Part shown: positions 21,904 to 31,449 of the stretch, in pieces | How positions within the stretch are numbered: position 1 is the first letter of the stretch | Layout: each line of letters begins with the position of its first letter | From: an uncultured Desulfuromonadales bacterium | GTDB taxonomy: Bacteria > Desulfobacterota > Desulfuromonadia > Desulfuromonadales > Geopsychrobacteraceae | Length of the DNA stretch: 39,779 bases | Reading direction: 5' to 3' | NCBI GenBank assembly: GCA_947259685.1 | Contig: CAMYNC010000011.1 | Coordinates: forward strand, 1 to 39,779 | Notes under the pieces: model-generated | The model's database searches: none | What the model was told of the DNA's origin: nothing | Seen by the model: only the letters and a program-made list of their open reading frames with translations | Translations under genes and position numbers: made by a program

Positions 21904-23019
21904 ATGAAAAAACTTACCATACTGATGTCTACTGTAGCGCTAGTGCTAGGTCTGGTGACGGCTGGCTTCGCTGCTGATACGATCAAGCTTGGTGTTGCTG
22001 GCCCGCACAGCGGGGACTTGGCCCCCTACGGGATCCCGGCGATGAAAGCGGCGCAACTGGTGGTTAAAAAAGTCAATGCGTCTGGTGGCGTGCTCGGCAA
22101 GCAGGTTGAACTGCTGATTCAGGATGACCAGTGCAAACCGGAGATCGCGACCAATACCGCGACCAAGCTGGTCACTGATGGGGCCAACGTTGTTCTCGGC
22201 CATATCTGTTCCGGGGCCACCAAAGCAGCTTTGGGAATCTATAAGGATGCTAAAATTGCTGTTATGTCTCCCTCTGCAACCAACCCGCCTTTGACCCAGA
22301 GTGGCGATTATCCAAACTTTTTTCGCACCATCGCCTCGGATGATATGCAGGCTCAGATGGCTGTCGATTTTACCTTGAACGAACTGGGGCTGAAGAAAGT
22401 TGCCGTCCTGCATGACAAAGGTGATTACGGTAAGGGTTTCGCTGAGTTCGCCAAGAAATTCCTCGAAGAGTCGGGCAAGGCTGAAGTGGTGCTGTTCGAA
22501 GGGGTCACCCCGGGCGCCATGGATTACTCCTCGATCGTCCAGAAGGTTCGCCGTAATAATGCGGAAGCATTGATCTTCGGTGGTTACCATCCGGAAGCCT
22601 CCAAGTTGACTTCACAGATGAAGCGTAAGCGGTTGAAGACGGTTTTTATCTCTGACGACGGTGTTAAGGATGACAGCTTCCTCAAGGTCGCCGGCGAGGC
22701 TGCCGAAGGTGCTTACGTCACCGGACCTCGCGACCTGTCTTCGCTTCCACTCAATGCCCAGGCCACTGCTGACTTCAAAGCCGCTTACGGTGCCGAGCCA
22801 GGGGCTTTCTTCCAAGAAGCTTACTCCGCCACCATGGCGTTGCTGAATGCCATCGAAAAGGCCGGCAGCACCGATTACGATGCGGTGACCAAAGCGCTGC
22901 GGACCGAGTACGTTGAAACTCCGGTCGGCAAGATCAAGTTCGACAGCAAGGGTGATGCCGAAGGCGTTGGTTTCTCGGTCTACAAGGTCGAGGGTGGTGC
23001 ATTCAAAGAGATCAAGTAA
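21904..23019 (+). CDS. livK: LivK-type periplasmic branched-chain amino acid binding protein
   Basis: This 371-residue protein is the substrate-binding component of the ABC importer encoded downstream. It has a Sec signal peptide (about 1-23, ending GFA) and a type I periplasmic binding fold beginning DTIKLGVAGPHSGDLAPYG, with the HICSGATKAAL, SPSATNPPLT, VLHDKGDYGKG and FGGYHPEASKL segments usual for Leu/Ile/Val-binding proteins. A strong AGGAGG lies upstream. A hairpin with a T-rich tail follows the gene, so livK is probably expressed above the membrane and ATPase genes. Substrate is inferred from family and operon. Confidence 0.94.
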   Translation: MKKLTILMSTVALVLGLVTAGFAADTIKLGVAGPHSGDLAPYGIPAMKAAQLVVKKVNASGGVLGKQVELLIQDDQCKPEIATNTATKLVTDGANVVLGHICSGATKAALGIYKDAKIAVMSPSATNPPLTQSGDYPNFFRTIASDDMQAQMAVDFTLNELGLKKVAVLHDKGDYGKGFAEFAKKFLEESGKAEVVLFEGVTPGAMDYSSIVQKVRRNNAEALIFGGYHPEASKLTSQMKRKRLKTVFISDDGVKDDSFLKVAGEAAEGAYVTGPRDLSSLPLNAQATADFKAAYGAEPGAFFQEAYSATMALLNAIEKAGSTDYDAVTKALRTEYVETPVGKIKFDSKGDAEGVGFSVYKVEGGAFKEIK

Positions 23020-23077
23020 CTGAAATTATAATTAAGCAGCGAAAAACCTGAACTCCGGGGTGCTGCAGTTTGGATCC

Positions 23078-23119
23078 CTTCAGGGGGCTGGTGTTTTGCC
23101 AGTCCCCTGAAGCTTTGTT
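23078..23119 (+). terminator. Attenuator-like hairpin between livK and livH
   Basis: CTTCAGGGGGCTGG (23078-23091) and CCAGTCCCCTGAAG (23099-23112) form a 14-bp stem with one G-U pair and a 7-nt loop; CTTTGTTT follows. The T-run is interrupted, so partial termination is likely. This would lower expression of livHMGF relative to livK and stabilise the livK mRNA 3' end. Confidence 0.7.
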
Positions 23120-23230
23120 TGCGGCATGGTTTTCTCACCAAAAGGCCGTTGAATTTTGTCGCAATAAACTGAAGGTTGTTGGCGTCGTATGCCACCCGCC
23201 TTACGTCTCACAACATTTGGCAGCTACTCT

Positions 23231-24133
23231 ATGGAATATTTTCTTGAACTATTTCTCGGTGGCCTGACCCGGGGGAGCATTTATGCTCTGATCGCTCTCG
23301 GTTACACCATGGTTTACGGTATTATCCAGCTGATCAATTTCGCCCACGGCGAAATCTATATGATCGGTGCTTTTGTCGCCCTGATTGTTGCCGGTGTCTG
23401 CACCATCTACGGTTTTTCCGGCGTGTCGGTGCTGATCTTGGCTGCGGTCATCGCCATCATCTATTCCTGTGCCTATGGATATACCTTGGAGAAGATCGCT
23501 TATCGCCCGCTCCGGGGTGCGCCGCGTCTCTCGCCGTTGATCAGCGCTATCGGCATGTCGATCTTTTTGCAGAACTATGTGCTGCTGGTCCAGACCCCTG
23601 ATTTTTTGCCGTTTCCTAACCTGATCCCCGAGTTCGAGTTCATGGAGCCGGTGGCGCATATTATCGGTTCTCCGGAGCTGGTGATTCTGGTGACGACTGT
23701 GGTCACCATGGTGCTGCTGACCCTGCTGATCAAGAAGACCAAGATGGGCAAGGCGATGCGTGCCACCCAGCAGGATATGAGCATGGCCCGGCTGGTCGGA
23801 ATCAATGTCGACCGGGTTATTTCAATCACCTTTATCATCGGTTCGGCCCTGGCAGCGATCGGTGGAGTGCTGGTCGCCTCCTATATCGGCCAGGTTAACT
23901 TCTATATCGGCTTTCTGGCCGGAGTGAAGGCTTTTACGGCGGCAGTGCTCGGCGGTATCGGCTCCATTCCCGGGGCGGTGCTCGGGGGGTTGGTTCTCGG
24001 CTGGACGGAGAGTTTCTCTGCTGGTTACATTTCCAGCGACTATGAAGATGTCTTTGCCTTCGGCCTGCTGGTCTTGATTCTGATTCTGCGGCCTGCCGGG
24101 ATTCTCGGTAAGTCACGAAAGCAGAAGGTTTAA
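23231..24133 (+). CDS. livH: LivH-type branched-chain amino acid ABC permease
   Basis: This 300-residue inner membrane permease pairs with LivM to form the channel. It starts with the family-typical MEYFLELFLGGLTRGSIYALIALGYTMVYG region and shows the conserved INFAHGEIYM, LLIKKTKMGKAMRATQQD and GGIGSIPGAVLGG segments. The start at 23231 fits family length but has no strong binding site; the frame opens at ATG 23189 (14 more residues) with GAAGG 13 bases upstream, so that start cannot be excluded. LivM follows after 14 bp. Confidence 0.92.
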   Translation: MEYFLELFLGGLTRGSIYALIALGYTMVYGIIQLINFAHGEIYMIGAFVALIVAGVCTIYGFSGVSVLILAAVIAIIYSCAYGYTLEKIAYRPLRGAPRLSPLISAIGMSIFLQNYVLLVQTPDFLPFPNLIPEFEFMEPVAHIIGSPELVILVTTVVTMVLLTLLIKKTKMGKAMRATQQDMSMARLVGINVDRVISITFIIGSALAAIGGVLVASYIGQVNFYIGFLAGVKAFTAAVLGGIGSIPGAVLGGLVLGWTESFSAGYISSDYEDVFAFGLLVLILILRPAGILGKSRKQKV

Positions 24134-24147
24134 GGGAGACGATGATA

Positions 24148-25354
24148 ATGCAGAATTTCAAACAATCGATAATCGTTTCTCTGTGGTTTATCTTTCTGAC
24201 CTTCCCGCTGATGGTGGTGCGGGTCAACACCATGAACAATGTTGTTGAGTGGCGGTGGATGAATATCCTCTGGGTCGGGATCGGCAGTTTCATCCTGTCC
24301 TACGCCTGGCGCTATATGCTGACACGTCAGCAAGCGAGTAAAAAGGTCGATGAGGCAGGGGTCGAGCAACTCTCCATGGGACAAAAGCTGCTGGAAAATC
24401 AGACGGTGCGTCAGCGGGCTCTGGTGGTGCTGCTGATCTTTGCGCTGATCTTCCCGCTGGTCTTCGATACCTATCAGAGTAACATTATGATCTCGGCACT
24501 GATCTACGTCATTCTCGGTCTTGGCCTGAACATTACCGTCGGTCTGGCCGGTCTGCTCGATCTCGGTTATGTTGCTTTCTTCGCCGTCGGTTCCTATTCT
24601 TATGCGCTGTTGAATCATCATTTTGATCTCGGCTTCTGGGTCTGTCTGCCGCTCGGCGGGATATTCGGTTGCCTGTTCGGGGTTCTCCTTGGATTTCCGA
24701 TTCTGCGCTTGCGTGGTGACTATCTGGCCATCGTCACTCTTGGTTTCGGTTCGATCGTCAAGATCGTGCTGGAGAACTGGAGTGAATTCTCCTTCGGGCC
24801 CAGCGGGATCGCCAATATCGATCGGCCGGGACTGTTCGGCATGGAAATGAACCTGGCCGGGAACACCACCTACATCTACTACATTATGATCGCTTTGGTG
24901 ATCTTTACCATCCTGACCACCAACCGCTTGAAAGACAGCCGGATCGGGCGCGCCTGGATCGCTCTGCGTGAGGATGAGATTGCCTGCGTGGCAATGGGCA
25001 TCGACATGGCCCGGACCAAACTCTCGGCCTACGCTTTGGGAGCCTTCTGGGCGGGGATGGTCGGGGTGCTGTTTGCCGCGAAAACCACCTTTATCAACCC
25101 AGCCAGCTTTACCTTTATGGAATCGGCGATCATCCTTTCGATTGTCGTCCTTGGTGGAATGGGCTCGGTGCTCGGGGTGATTCTCGGTGCGTTTATTTTG
25201 ATTCTGCTGCCTGAGTATCTGCGTGCCTTCTCCGAATACCGGATGTTGGCTTTCGGTGCCGCCATGGTGTTGATGATGATCTTCCGGCCGCAGGGGATCA
25301 TCAGCAATATCCGCCAGAAATATGAATTTAAAGGCTTGAAGGAAAAGACCGACA

Positions 25355-25362
<8 letters not shown>
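24148..25362 (+). CDS. livM: LivM-type branched-chain amino acid ABC permease
   Basis: This 404-residue permease is the second membrane subunit. It has the long N-terminal part with extra membrane segments found in E. coli LivM (DUF3382-like), followed by the core LGLNITVGLAGLLDLGYVAFFAVG, the LRGDYLAIVTLGFG loop and the C-terminal VVLGGMGSVLGVILGA motif. Two in-frame ATGs exist; the second (24148) is nine bases from AAGGGAG and is preferred over 24142. Its end overlaps livG by 8 bp. Confidence 0.93.
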
Positions 25363-26156
<794 letters not shown>

Positions 26157-26158
<2 letters not shown>

Positions 26159-26281
26159 TGGCGTCGCAAAAATTCCGTCTCACTGCGTTGTCGTATTTTT
26201 CTGGATCTCGGCATACTGCTGTATGCCTTCGCCTCTGAAAAATACTGCCGCCTTGTCAGACGAAAATTTTGCTTAGCCATC
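26157..26281. repeat. 125-bp imperfect palindromic element between livG and livF
   Basis: The whole livG-livF spacer folds on itself: left arm 26157-26216, right arm 26221-26281, TGCT loop at 26217-26220. Perfect blocks include GATGGC/GCCATC at the tips, GCAAAA, CGTCT, TATTTTTC and GGCATAC next to the loop. It starts on the livG stop codon and ends 26 bp before livF. It looks like a dispersed REP- or MITE-like element; I recall very similar spacers in Desulfuromonadales genomes but could not check. In the mRNA it would form a very stable hairpin without a T-run. Confidence 0.85.
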
Positions 26282-26306
26282 TTATATAACGATAAGAGAC
26301 CAATTT

Positions 26307-27014
26307 ATGCTTAAACTGAACAATATCCAGACCTTTTACGGGAATATCCAGGCCCTCAAGAACGTCTCCATCGAAATCAATGAAGGGGAGATCGTCACCC
26401 TGATCGGTGCCAACGGCGCCGGTAAATCCACCACCTTGATGTCGATCTGCGGCATTACCCCGCCGCGCTCTGGCGAGATCCTGCTTGATGGTGATCCGAT
26501 CCACGAGCTGAATCCGGAAAAGATCGTCCAGAAGGGGATCGTCCAGGTGCCGGAAGGACGGCGCATCTTCCCCGACATGACGGTGCAGGAAAACCTTGAA
26601 ATGGGGGCGTTCCTGCGCACCAACAAGCAGTTGGTGCAGCAGGATCTGAACTACGTGATGACCCTGTTCCCGATCCTGGAAAAGCGGCGCTCCCAACTTG
26701 GTGGCACTCTTTCAGGTGGCGAGCAGCAGATGCTGGCGATTTCTCGTGCGTTAATGGCCCGGCCGCGCCTGCTGCTGCTTGATGAACCCTCCTTGGGCCT
26801 GGCACCATTGATCATCAAGCAGATCTTTGAAATCATCAAAAAAATCAACAAAGAGAGCAATACCACTATCTTTCTGGTCGAGCAAAACGCCAACCAGGCC
26901 TTGAAACTCGCCGACCGCGGTTACGTCATGGAGAACGGCAACATCACCCTGGTCGATTCGGCGGACAATCTGTTGGCCAACGATGATGTGCGCAAGGCCT
27001 ACCTTGGTATTTAA
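26307..27014 (+). CDS. livF: LivF-type branched-chain amino acid ABC ATPase
   Basis: This 235-residue protein is the second ATPase of the importer. It shows the LivF-typical IQTFYGNIQALKNVS start, Walker A GANGAGKST (34-42), Q-loop region VPEGRRIFPDMTVQEN, signature LSGGEQQML (about 134) and Walker B LLLLDEPSLGLAP. It ends the operon 29 bases before a strong terminator. The palindromic element upstream may affect its expression relative to livG. Confidence 0.95.
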   Translation: MLKLNNIQTFYGNIQALKNVSIEINEGEIVTLIGANGAGKSTTLMSICGITPPRSGEILLDGDPIHELNPEKIVQKGIVQVPEGRRIFPDMTVQENLEMGAFLRTNKQLVQQDLNYVMTLFPILEKRRSQLGGTLSGGEQQMLAISRALMARPRLLLLDEPSLGLAPLIIKQIFEIIKKINKESNTTIFLVEQNANQALKLADRGYVMENGNITLVDSADNLLANDDVRKAYLGI

Positions 27015-27043
27015 ACTTGTTCAGTTATGATTTGTTTCAGGGG

Positions 27044-27072
27044 GCACCTTGTCAAAGCGAGGTGCTTTTTTT
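27044..27072 (+). terminator. Intrinsic terminator of the liv operon
   Basis: GCACCT (27044-27049) pairs with AGGTGC (27060-27065), extended inward by T-G and G-C pairs, and is followed by seven T residues (27066-27072). Confidence 0.88.
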
Positions 27073-27179
27073 ATGACAAGCCTGTGATTTCTGCTAGTTA
27101 GGTTGATATCTTTCTGCGCGGTTATTTTTAAGCTGTGTTAGAATTGCTCTTTGCAGTGACCTCAGGAGTGGGTTTAATA

Positions 27180-28502
27180 ATGCGGCGAATTTTTTCGACA
27201 GTCACACGAAAAATGGTCATTGGCTATCTGGTGATCGTCTTTTTCAGTCTACTGGCGATCGGCTTTGCGCTCTTTCGTATGGACCAGCAGGCCCAGCAGG
27301 CCCAGCAGCTGGTTAAGGTTGATTTTCATATTTTCGATCTGTTGCGCGATTTGCAACAGAATCTGGCAGCCCAGGATAATATCGATAAACAGTTATTGAT
27401 CCTGCGTGATCCTGAATTCGAGGAATTGCGGGAAAATCGTTCTGAAGAGCTCGGGCAGTTGCTCCAAGCGTTGTCTCAGGTCTCCCTGCCCGAGGCCATG
27501 AAGAACCTTCCGACGCAGATCGAAAATTATCGGGCGATCAATGCCAGGCTTGCCTCGGCCTTAGACAAAGAAGACTGGGACCGGGTGCAGGAGCTGGCTG
27601 ATGACCTGATTGTGCCGGTACGGGGGCAAATCCTGGAGGTTCTGGGGGGCATGCGTCAAGAACAACAGCATCGCATCAATGACGGCCTGTCCCAGCTGCA
27701 TGCGAAAACCAGTGAAGCTTACCAGTTGACCCTGTTTATTGCGCTGATCGGTCTGGGTTTGTCCTTGCCGGTAGGGCTAAAGGTATTTTTCAGTATCGGT
27801 CAATCGGTGAAAACTCTCAAAGAAGCCACCAAGGAGATTTCTGCCGGGAGCTTCGAACATAAGCCGCCACTACGAGGCCAGGATGAGTTTGCCCAATTAG
27901 CGCGCGAATTTGTGCGTATGGGGCGCAAGCTACGCGAACTTGAACAACTGCAGCTGGATGCTAATCCCCTTACCCGCCTGCCAGGGAACCTGGCGATCGA
28001 CCGTGAACTCGATCAGCGGATCAATAATCAGCTCCCTTTCTCACACCTGTATATCGACCTGGATAATTTTAAGGCCTACAGTGATCGGTACGGCTACAAG
28101 GCCGGTAGTGATGTGCTGGCACAGGTCGGCCAGCTGATCGAACAGGTCGCCCAGGAATATGGCTGCGAAGGAGACCTGATCGGGCACATCGGCGGCGATG
28201 ATTACGTGGTGATCACCTCTCTGGAAAAAGGAGAGTTGATCGCCCAACAGATCATCCAGGCTTTTAAGCGCCAGGTCCCGGAATTTTACAATCGGGAGGA
28301 CCGTGAAGCCGGTTTATTTGTCGGCAAGGACCGCTATGGTATTGAGCGCTCATTTCCCTTGATGACCATGTCGATTGCCCTGATCCGTTCCGACTATCTG
28401 AAAAATCCTAGCCGTTTGGAAATTAGCCAGGACTGTGCTAGGCTCAAGGACTTTTTAAAGGGACAGGAGGGGAGTAACTATTTAGTGGATAGACGGAAGT
28501 AG
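27180..28502 (+). CDS. Membrane-bound GGDEF protein with altered guanine-contact residues (possible Hypr/cGAMP synthase)
   Basis: This 440-residue protein has a membrane segment (about 13-33), a ~145-residue periplasmic helical sensor, a second membrane segment (about 183-205), a HAMP-like linker and a C-terminal GGDEF domain. The domain opens with DANPLTRLPGN (variant of DxLTGLPNR), keeps the metal Asp in YIDLDNF (D293), and has GGDDY (338-342) as active-site loop. Where diguanylate cyclases have Asn and Asp contacting guanine (FKxxND...GHxxGD), this reads FKAYSDRYGYKAGS: both are Ser (S301, S310). No RxxD inhibitory site is seen. Asp-to-Ser at the second position marks Hypr GGDEFs of Geobacter. 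The ATG at 27180 follows AGGAG at some distance; the frame opens at GTG 27135. It heads a run of close genes. Confidence 0.85.
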   Translation: MRRIFSTVTRKMVIGYLVIVFFSLLAIGFALFRMDQQAQQAQQLVKVDFHIFDLLRDLQQNLAAQDNIDKQLLILRDPEFEELRENRSEELGQLLQALSQVSLPEAMKNLPTQIENYRAINARLASALDKEDWDRVQELADDLIVPVRGQILEVLGGMRQEQQHRINDGLSQLHAKTSEAYQLTLFIALIGLGLSLPVGLKVFFSIGQSVKTLKEATKEISAGSFEHKPPLRGQDEFAQLAREFVRMGRKLRELEQLQLDANPLTRLPGNLAIDRELDQRINNQLPFSHLYIDLDNFKAYSDRYGYKAGSDVLAQVGQLIEQVAQEYGCEGDLIGHIGGDDYVVITSLEKGELIAQQIIQAFKRQVPEFYNREDREAGLFVGKDRYGIERSFPLMTMSIALIRSDYLKNPSRLEISQDCARLKDFLKGQEGSNYLVDRRK

Positions 28503-28503
28503 C

Positions 28504-28884
28504 ATGAAACTTTTGATTTTAGTAATATTCAGCCTGTGTCTCTCGGCTTGCAGCGCTATGCAAATCCCTGTAAAAATGACCGTTAATGGGGCTGAAAAGC
28601 AGTTTATCAAAGCCCTGGACGATTTTTCCGAAACCAATCGGGTTGAACTGCTCAGACAGTTACAGCGAGATTATCCGAACGGTGCCTGGTATAATCGTGC
28701 GCAAACGATCATTCTTTATGCTCAGGAATTGGATAATCGTAAACTTCAAATTGATAGCCTGCGCAAAGAGAAAGAGCAACAGGCCAAAAAGGTCACCCAG
28801 CTGGAAATTACCAACCAGGAATTGACTGAAAAGCTGGAACAGTTAAAAGGTGTGCTGATTGAGGTTGAACAGCAGCCCCAATAA
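28504..28884 (+). CDS. Small coiled-coil lipoprotein
   Basis: This 126-residue protein has a lipoprotein signal peptide with lipobox LSAC (Cys16), a globular stretch that includes RDYPNGAWYNRAQ, and a C-terminal coiled coil (about 76-120, KLQIDSLRKEKEQQAKKV onward). It begins one base after the GGDEF stop codon, so the genes are translationally linked. It may sit in the periplasm near the GGDEF sensor domain, but nothing shows contact. No family recognised. Confidence 0.78.
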   Translation: MKLLILVIFSLCLSACSAMQIPVKMTVNGAEKQFIKALDDFSETNRVELLRQLQRDYPNGAWYNRAQTIILYAQELDNRKLQIDSLRKEKEQQAKKVTQLEITNQELTEKLEQLKGVLIEVEQQPQ

Positions 28885-28916
28885 ACATACTCGATCTTTT
28901 CAATTCGGAGTCGCCA

Positions 28917-29195
28917 GTGTTACTAGGCTGTTTTATTCTTCTGTTCGCTTCCAGTCTGGTCAACGTCTATTTTTCTATTCAGATTCTGCGCAAAGTCTCC
29001 TCCGCGAAGATTAAAATCAGCTTTTTTGAACTTCGTTATCAGGTTCATAAACATCTCCGCAGCTATAAACAGCTCTGTCAAAAACAGACTGGCCGTCTCG
29101 GTAGCGAATATTACGGTTATTGGTTTAGTCTGGCAGTGATGATTATCTCGGCTTTGGCGATGTTTTATCAGTTGCCCTGGCAGTCTCTGCATTAA
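28917..29195 (+). CDS. Small membrane protein with two membrane segments
   Basis: The 92-residue protein has one hydrophobic segment at the N-terminus (LLGCFILLFASSLVNVYFSI) and one near the C-terminus (YWFSLAVMIISALAMFY), with a basic, probably cytosolic loop between them. The start is GTG with GGAG six bases upstream. It lies 32 bp after the lipoprotein gene and 10 bp before the next gene. No family recognised. Confidence 0.65.
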   Translation: MLLGCFILLFASSLVNVYFSIQILRKVSSAKIKISFFELRYQVHKHLRSYKQLCQKQTGRLGSEYYGYWFSLAVMIISALAMFYQLPWQSLH

Positions 29196-29205
29196 TGGAC
29201 AATTT

Positions 29206-29706
29206 GTGATCTACTACCTCGCATACGGCTCGAATATGGCCCAGGCTAGACTGCAGCGGCGGATTCCCTCTGCGGAGAAGCTCGGCGTGGTCGAACTGAC
29301 TGGTCATCGGCTGACCTTTGACAACGAAAGCAGCATCGACGGTTCCGGCAAGTGTGATGCGTTGATCACCAATAACTCTGCGGACCTGTTGTTTGCCGTG
29401 CTTTATCGAATGGCGGCCAGCGAGAAGTCGATCCTTGATGGTTACGAGGGGTTAGGAGTTGAGTACCGGGACGCTTCTATTCCGATTACCCTGCCTGGTG
29501 GCGATCCGGCCTGCGCGCTGATCTATTATGCGACCAACCTCAATCCCCGCTTGTGCCCTTACCATTGGTATAAAGAGCATGTGGTTCGGGGTGCGTTAGA
29601 AAACGATCTCCCCAATGCCTATGTTGAGGCCATCCGCGCGGTCAAATCGATTTCCGATGAGAATCTTGAACGGGAACAGCGCGAGCTGAGAATTTATCGA
29701 AAATAA
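29206..29706 (+). CDS. Gamma-glutamylcyclotransferase-like protein
   Basis: This 166-residue cytosolic protein has the GGCT-fold hallmark YLAYGSNM at 4-11 (YGSN loop binding the gamma-glutamyl carboxylate) and the catalytic-type glutamate in DGYEGLGVEY (E81). The family opens gamma-glutamyl amides to 5-oxoproline; many bacterial members have unknown substrates. The start is GTG with only a weak binding site, and family length supports it. It belongs to the close run of genes starting with the GGDEF protein. Confidence 0.86.
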   Translation: MIYYLAYGSNMAQARLQRRIPSAEKLGVVELTGHRLTFDNESSIDGSGKCDALITNNSADLLFAVLYRMAASEKSILDGYEGLGVEYRDASIPITLPGGDPACALIYYATNLNPRLCPYHWYKEHVVRGALENDLPNAYVEAIRAVKSISDENLEREQRELRIYRK

Positions 29707-29771
29707 AGCTGACCATTTACACTCTAGGATATTCTTCGCACCATGTTTAAGCTTTCGGGAGGGTAACCAGC

Positions 29772-31115
29772 ATGCCGCACGTTGAACCTGACACTTCCCA
29801 GAAACCGCATGTGCTGATCATTGGCGGCGGCTTTGCCGGTTTGCACTGTGCTATGGGACTTGCCGATGCACCGGTTAAGATTACTCTGGCCGATCGGCAC
29901 AATTACCATCTCTTTCAGCCGCTTTTATATCAAGTGGCTACTGCGGTATTGTCGCCGGCGGATATTGCTGCGCCGATCCGCCGGGTGCTGCGGCATCAAC
30001 AGAATGTGCGGGTGGTGTTAGCGCGGTTGATCGGGGTCGATCTGCAACGTAAACTGGCCCACTTTCCGCGTGGTGATGTTGCCTACGATTACCTGGTGCT
30101 GGCGACCGGGGCGACCCATTCATATTTCGGTAAAGATGATTGGGCAAATTTTGCGCCGGGTCTAAAAACAGTCGATGATGCGCTGGAGATCCGCCGTCGA
30201 GTGTTGTTGGCCTATGAGGCCGCCGAGTGGGAGGCCGATCCTGCCGCCCGCCAGGCGAAGCTGACCTTTGTGGTCGTAGGCGGTGGACCGACCGGGGTTG
30301 AAATGGCTGGCGCACTTAAAGAGATCGCCTCGCAGACCATCCCGAAAGATTTTCGCCATATCGATACGACCACTGCCCAGGTGATCCTGGTCGAGGCCGG
30401 CGACCGGCTGTTGGCAGCATTGCCCGAGCCATTGGGGCAGCGGGCATTGGCCGATCTTCAGCTGATGGGGGTACAAGTACGTTTGAACAGTCTCGTGACC
30501 GATATTCAGGAAGGCGAGGTGAGGATTGGCGATGAGGTTCTCCCTGCGGAAAATATTATCTGGGCCGCCGGCGTTCGTGGTTCCGAAGTTGCCGAAACCT
30601 TGGGCGTTGAACTTGATCGTCAGGGGCGGGTGCTGGTCGCAGAAGACCTGTCCTTACCAAGCCATCCTGAGCTGTTTGTGGTTGGCGATCTGGCCCATGT
30701 CGTGGATGTAAAGACCGACCAGCCAGTGCCGGGAGTTGCTCCGGCGGCCATTCAGATGGGGTGCTATGTCGCCAGGCAGATTCGTAGTGAATTATCTGCG
30801 GGGGAAGTGTCTGTGAATCGCCAGGCCTTTCGCTACCGGGACAAAGGTGGAATGGCCACCATCGGTCGTAACCGGGCCGTGGCCCATATCGGCGGCCGTC
30901 ATTTCAGCGGTTTTTTAGCCTGGTCGATCTGGAGTCTGGTGCATATCATCCCGCTGATCGATTTTCGCAGCAAGCTCTCAGTGATTTTTTCCTGGATCTG
31001 GAGTTATTTTTCCTTAAGCAAAAGCGCCCGGTTGATTACCGGGCGCCCGAAACTGAAGGTTAAATCGGCACTGGGGGTGGTCAAAAAGCAGGGACCGGAG
31101 GAGAGCGACCCTTAG
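29772..31115 (+). CDS. ndh: Type II NADH dehydrogenase (NDH-2)
   Basis: The 447-residue flavoprotein oxidises NADH and reduces quinone at the membrane without pumping protons. The FAD-binding motif IIGGGFAGLHC lies at about 16-26 and the NADH-binding motif VVGGGPTGVEMAG at about 169-181; AGVRGSE and FVVGDLAHV near the end of the second nucleotide-binding domain are family-typical. The C-terminal region (about 370-410) is amphipathic to hydrophobic, fitting membrane attachment. A strong GGGAGGG is upstream. It may be co-transcribed with the preceding genes (65-bp gap). Sulfide:quinone reductase is a relative but lacks this pattern. Confidence 0.92.
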   Translation: MPHVEPDTSQKPHVLIIGGGFAGLHCAMGLADAPVKITLADRHNYHLFQPLLYQVATAVLSPADIAAPIRRVLRHQQNVRVVLARLIGVDLQRKLAHFPRGDVAYDYLVLATGATHSYFGKDDWANFAPGLKTVDDALEIRRRVLLAYEAAEWEADPAARQAKLTFVVVGGGPTGVEMAGALKEIASQTIPKDFRHIDTTTAQVILVEAGDRLLAALPEPLGQRALADLQLMGVQVRLNSLVTDIQEGEVRIGDEVLPAENIIWAAGVRGSEVAETLGVELDRQGRVLVAEDLSLPSHPELFVVGDLAHVVDVKTDQPVPGVAPAAIQMGCYVARQIRSELSAGEVSVNRQAFRYRDKGGMATIGRNRAVAHIGGRHFSGFLAWSIWSLVHIIPLIDFRSKLSVIFSWIWSYFSLSKSARLITGRPKLKVKSALGVVKKQGPEESDP

Positions 31116-31140
31116 GGGGCTACAAGAAATATCTAGCCTC

Positions 31141-31449
31141 TCAGAAGGAGAATTTTAAACCGACAGAAATGTTGCTGGTCGGGTGATAAATCTCATCGTC
31201 TTGATAAAATTGCCCAGCATCTTGTTCATCGGTAAACGGACTGCAGGCCAAAACCAGCGAACTCGATTCGTCGATACGGTATTCTAAATCCTTCTCGAAA
31301 AGATCCACCATGAGATTAACCAGAGACGTCTCTGCCGTCCCTGATTCAGAAGTTTTGAGGGAAATTTGATCGTCAGCGCTGTAGGAGACGGAGCTGAAAA
31401 GTAACAGCATCGCCAGGCATGAGAGAAGTGACAGAATTGACGTTTTCAT
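31141..31449 (-). CDS. Small secreted protein, possible outer-membrane remnant
   Basis: The 102-residue protein has a clear signal peptide (about 1-24, ending SYS-ADD), an acidic middle and a final NISVGLKFSF strand ending in Phe, the signature of outer-membrane barrel C-termini. It is far too short for a barrel, so it may be a truncated porin-like gene or a small periplasmic protein. The ATG has GAGG upstream. It is convergent with ndh. No family recognised. Confidence 0.55.
   Translation of the reverse strand: MKTSILSLLSCLAMLLLFSSVSYSADDQISLKTSESGTAETSLVNLMVDLFEKDLEYRIDESSSLVLACSPFTDEQDAGQFYQDDEIYHPTSNISVGLKFSF

Noticed and set aside
31116..31140. GGCTA/TAGCC hairpin between convergent ndh and the secreted protein gene
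   Set aside because: Short stem, 11-nt loop and no T-run on either strand; too weak to call a terminator.
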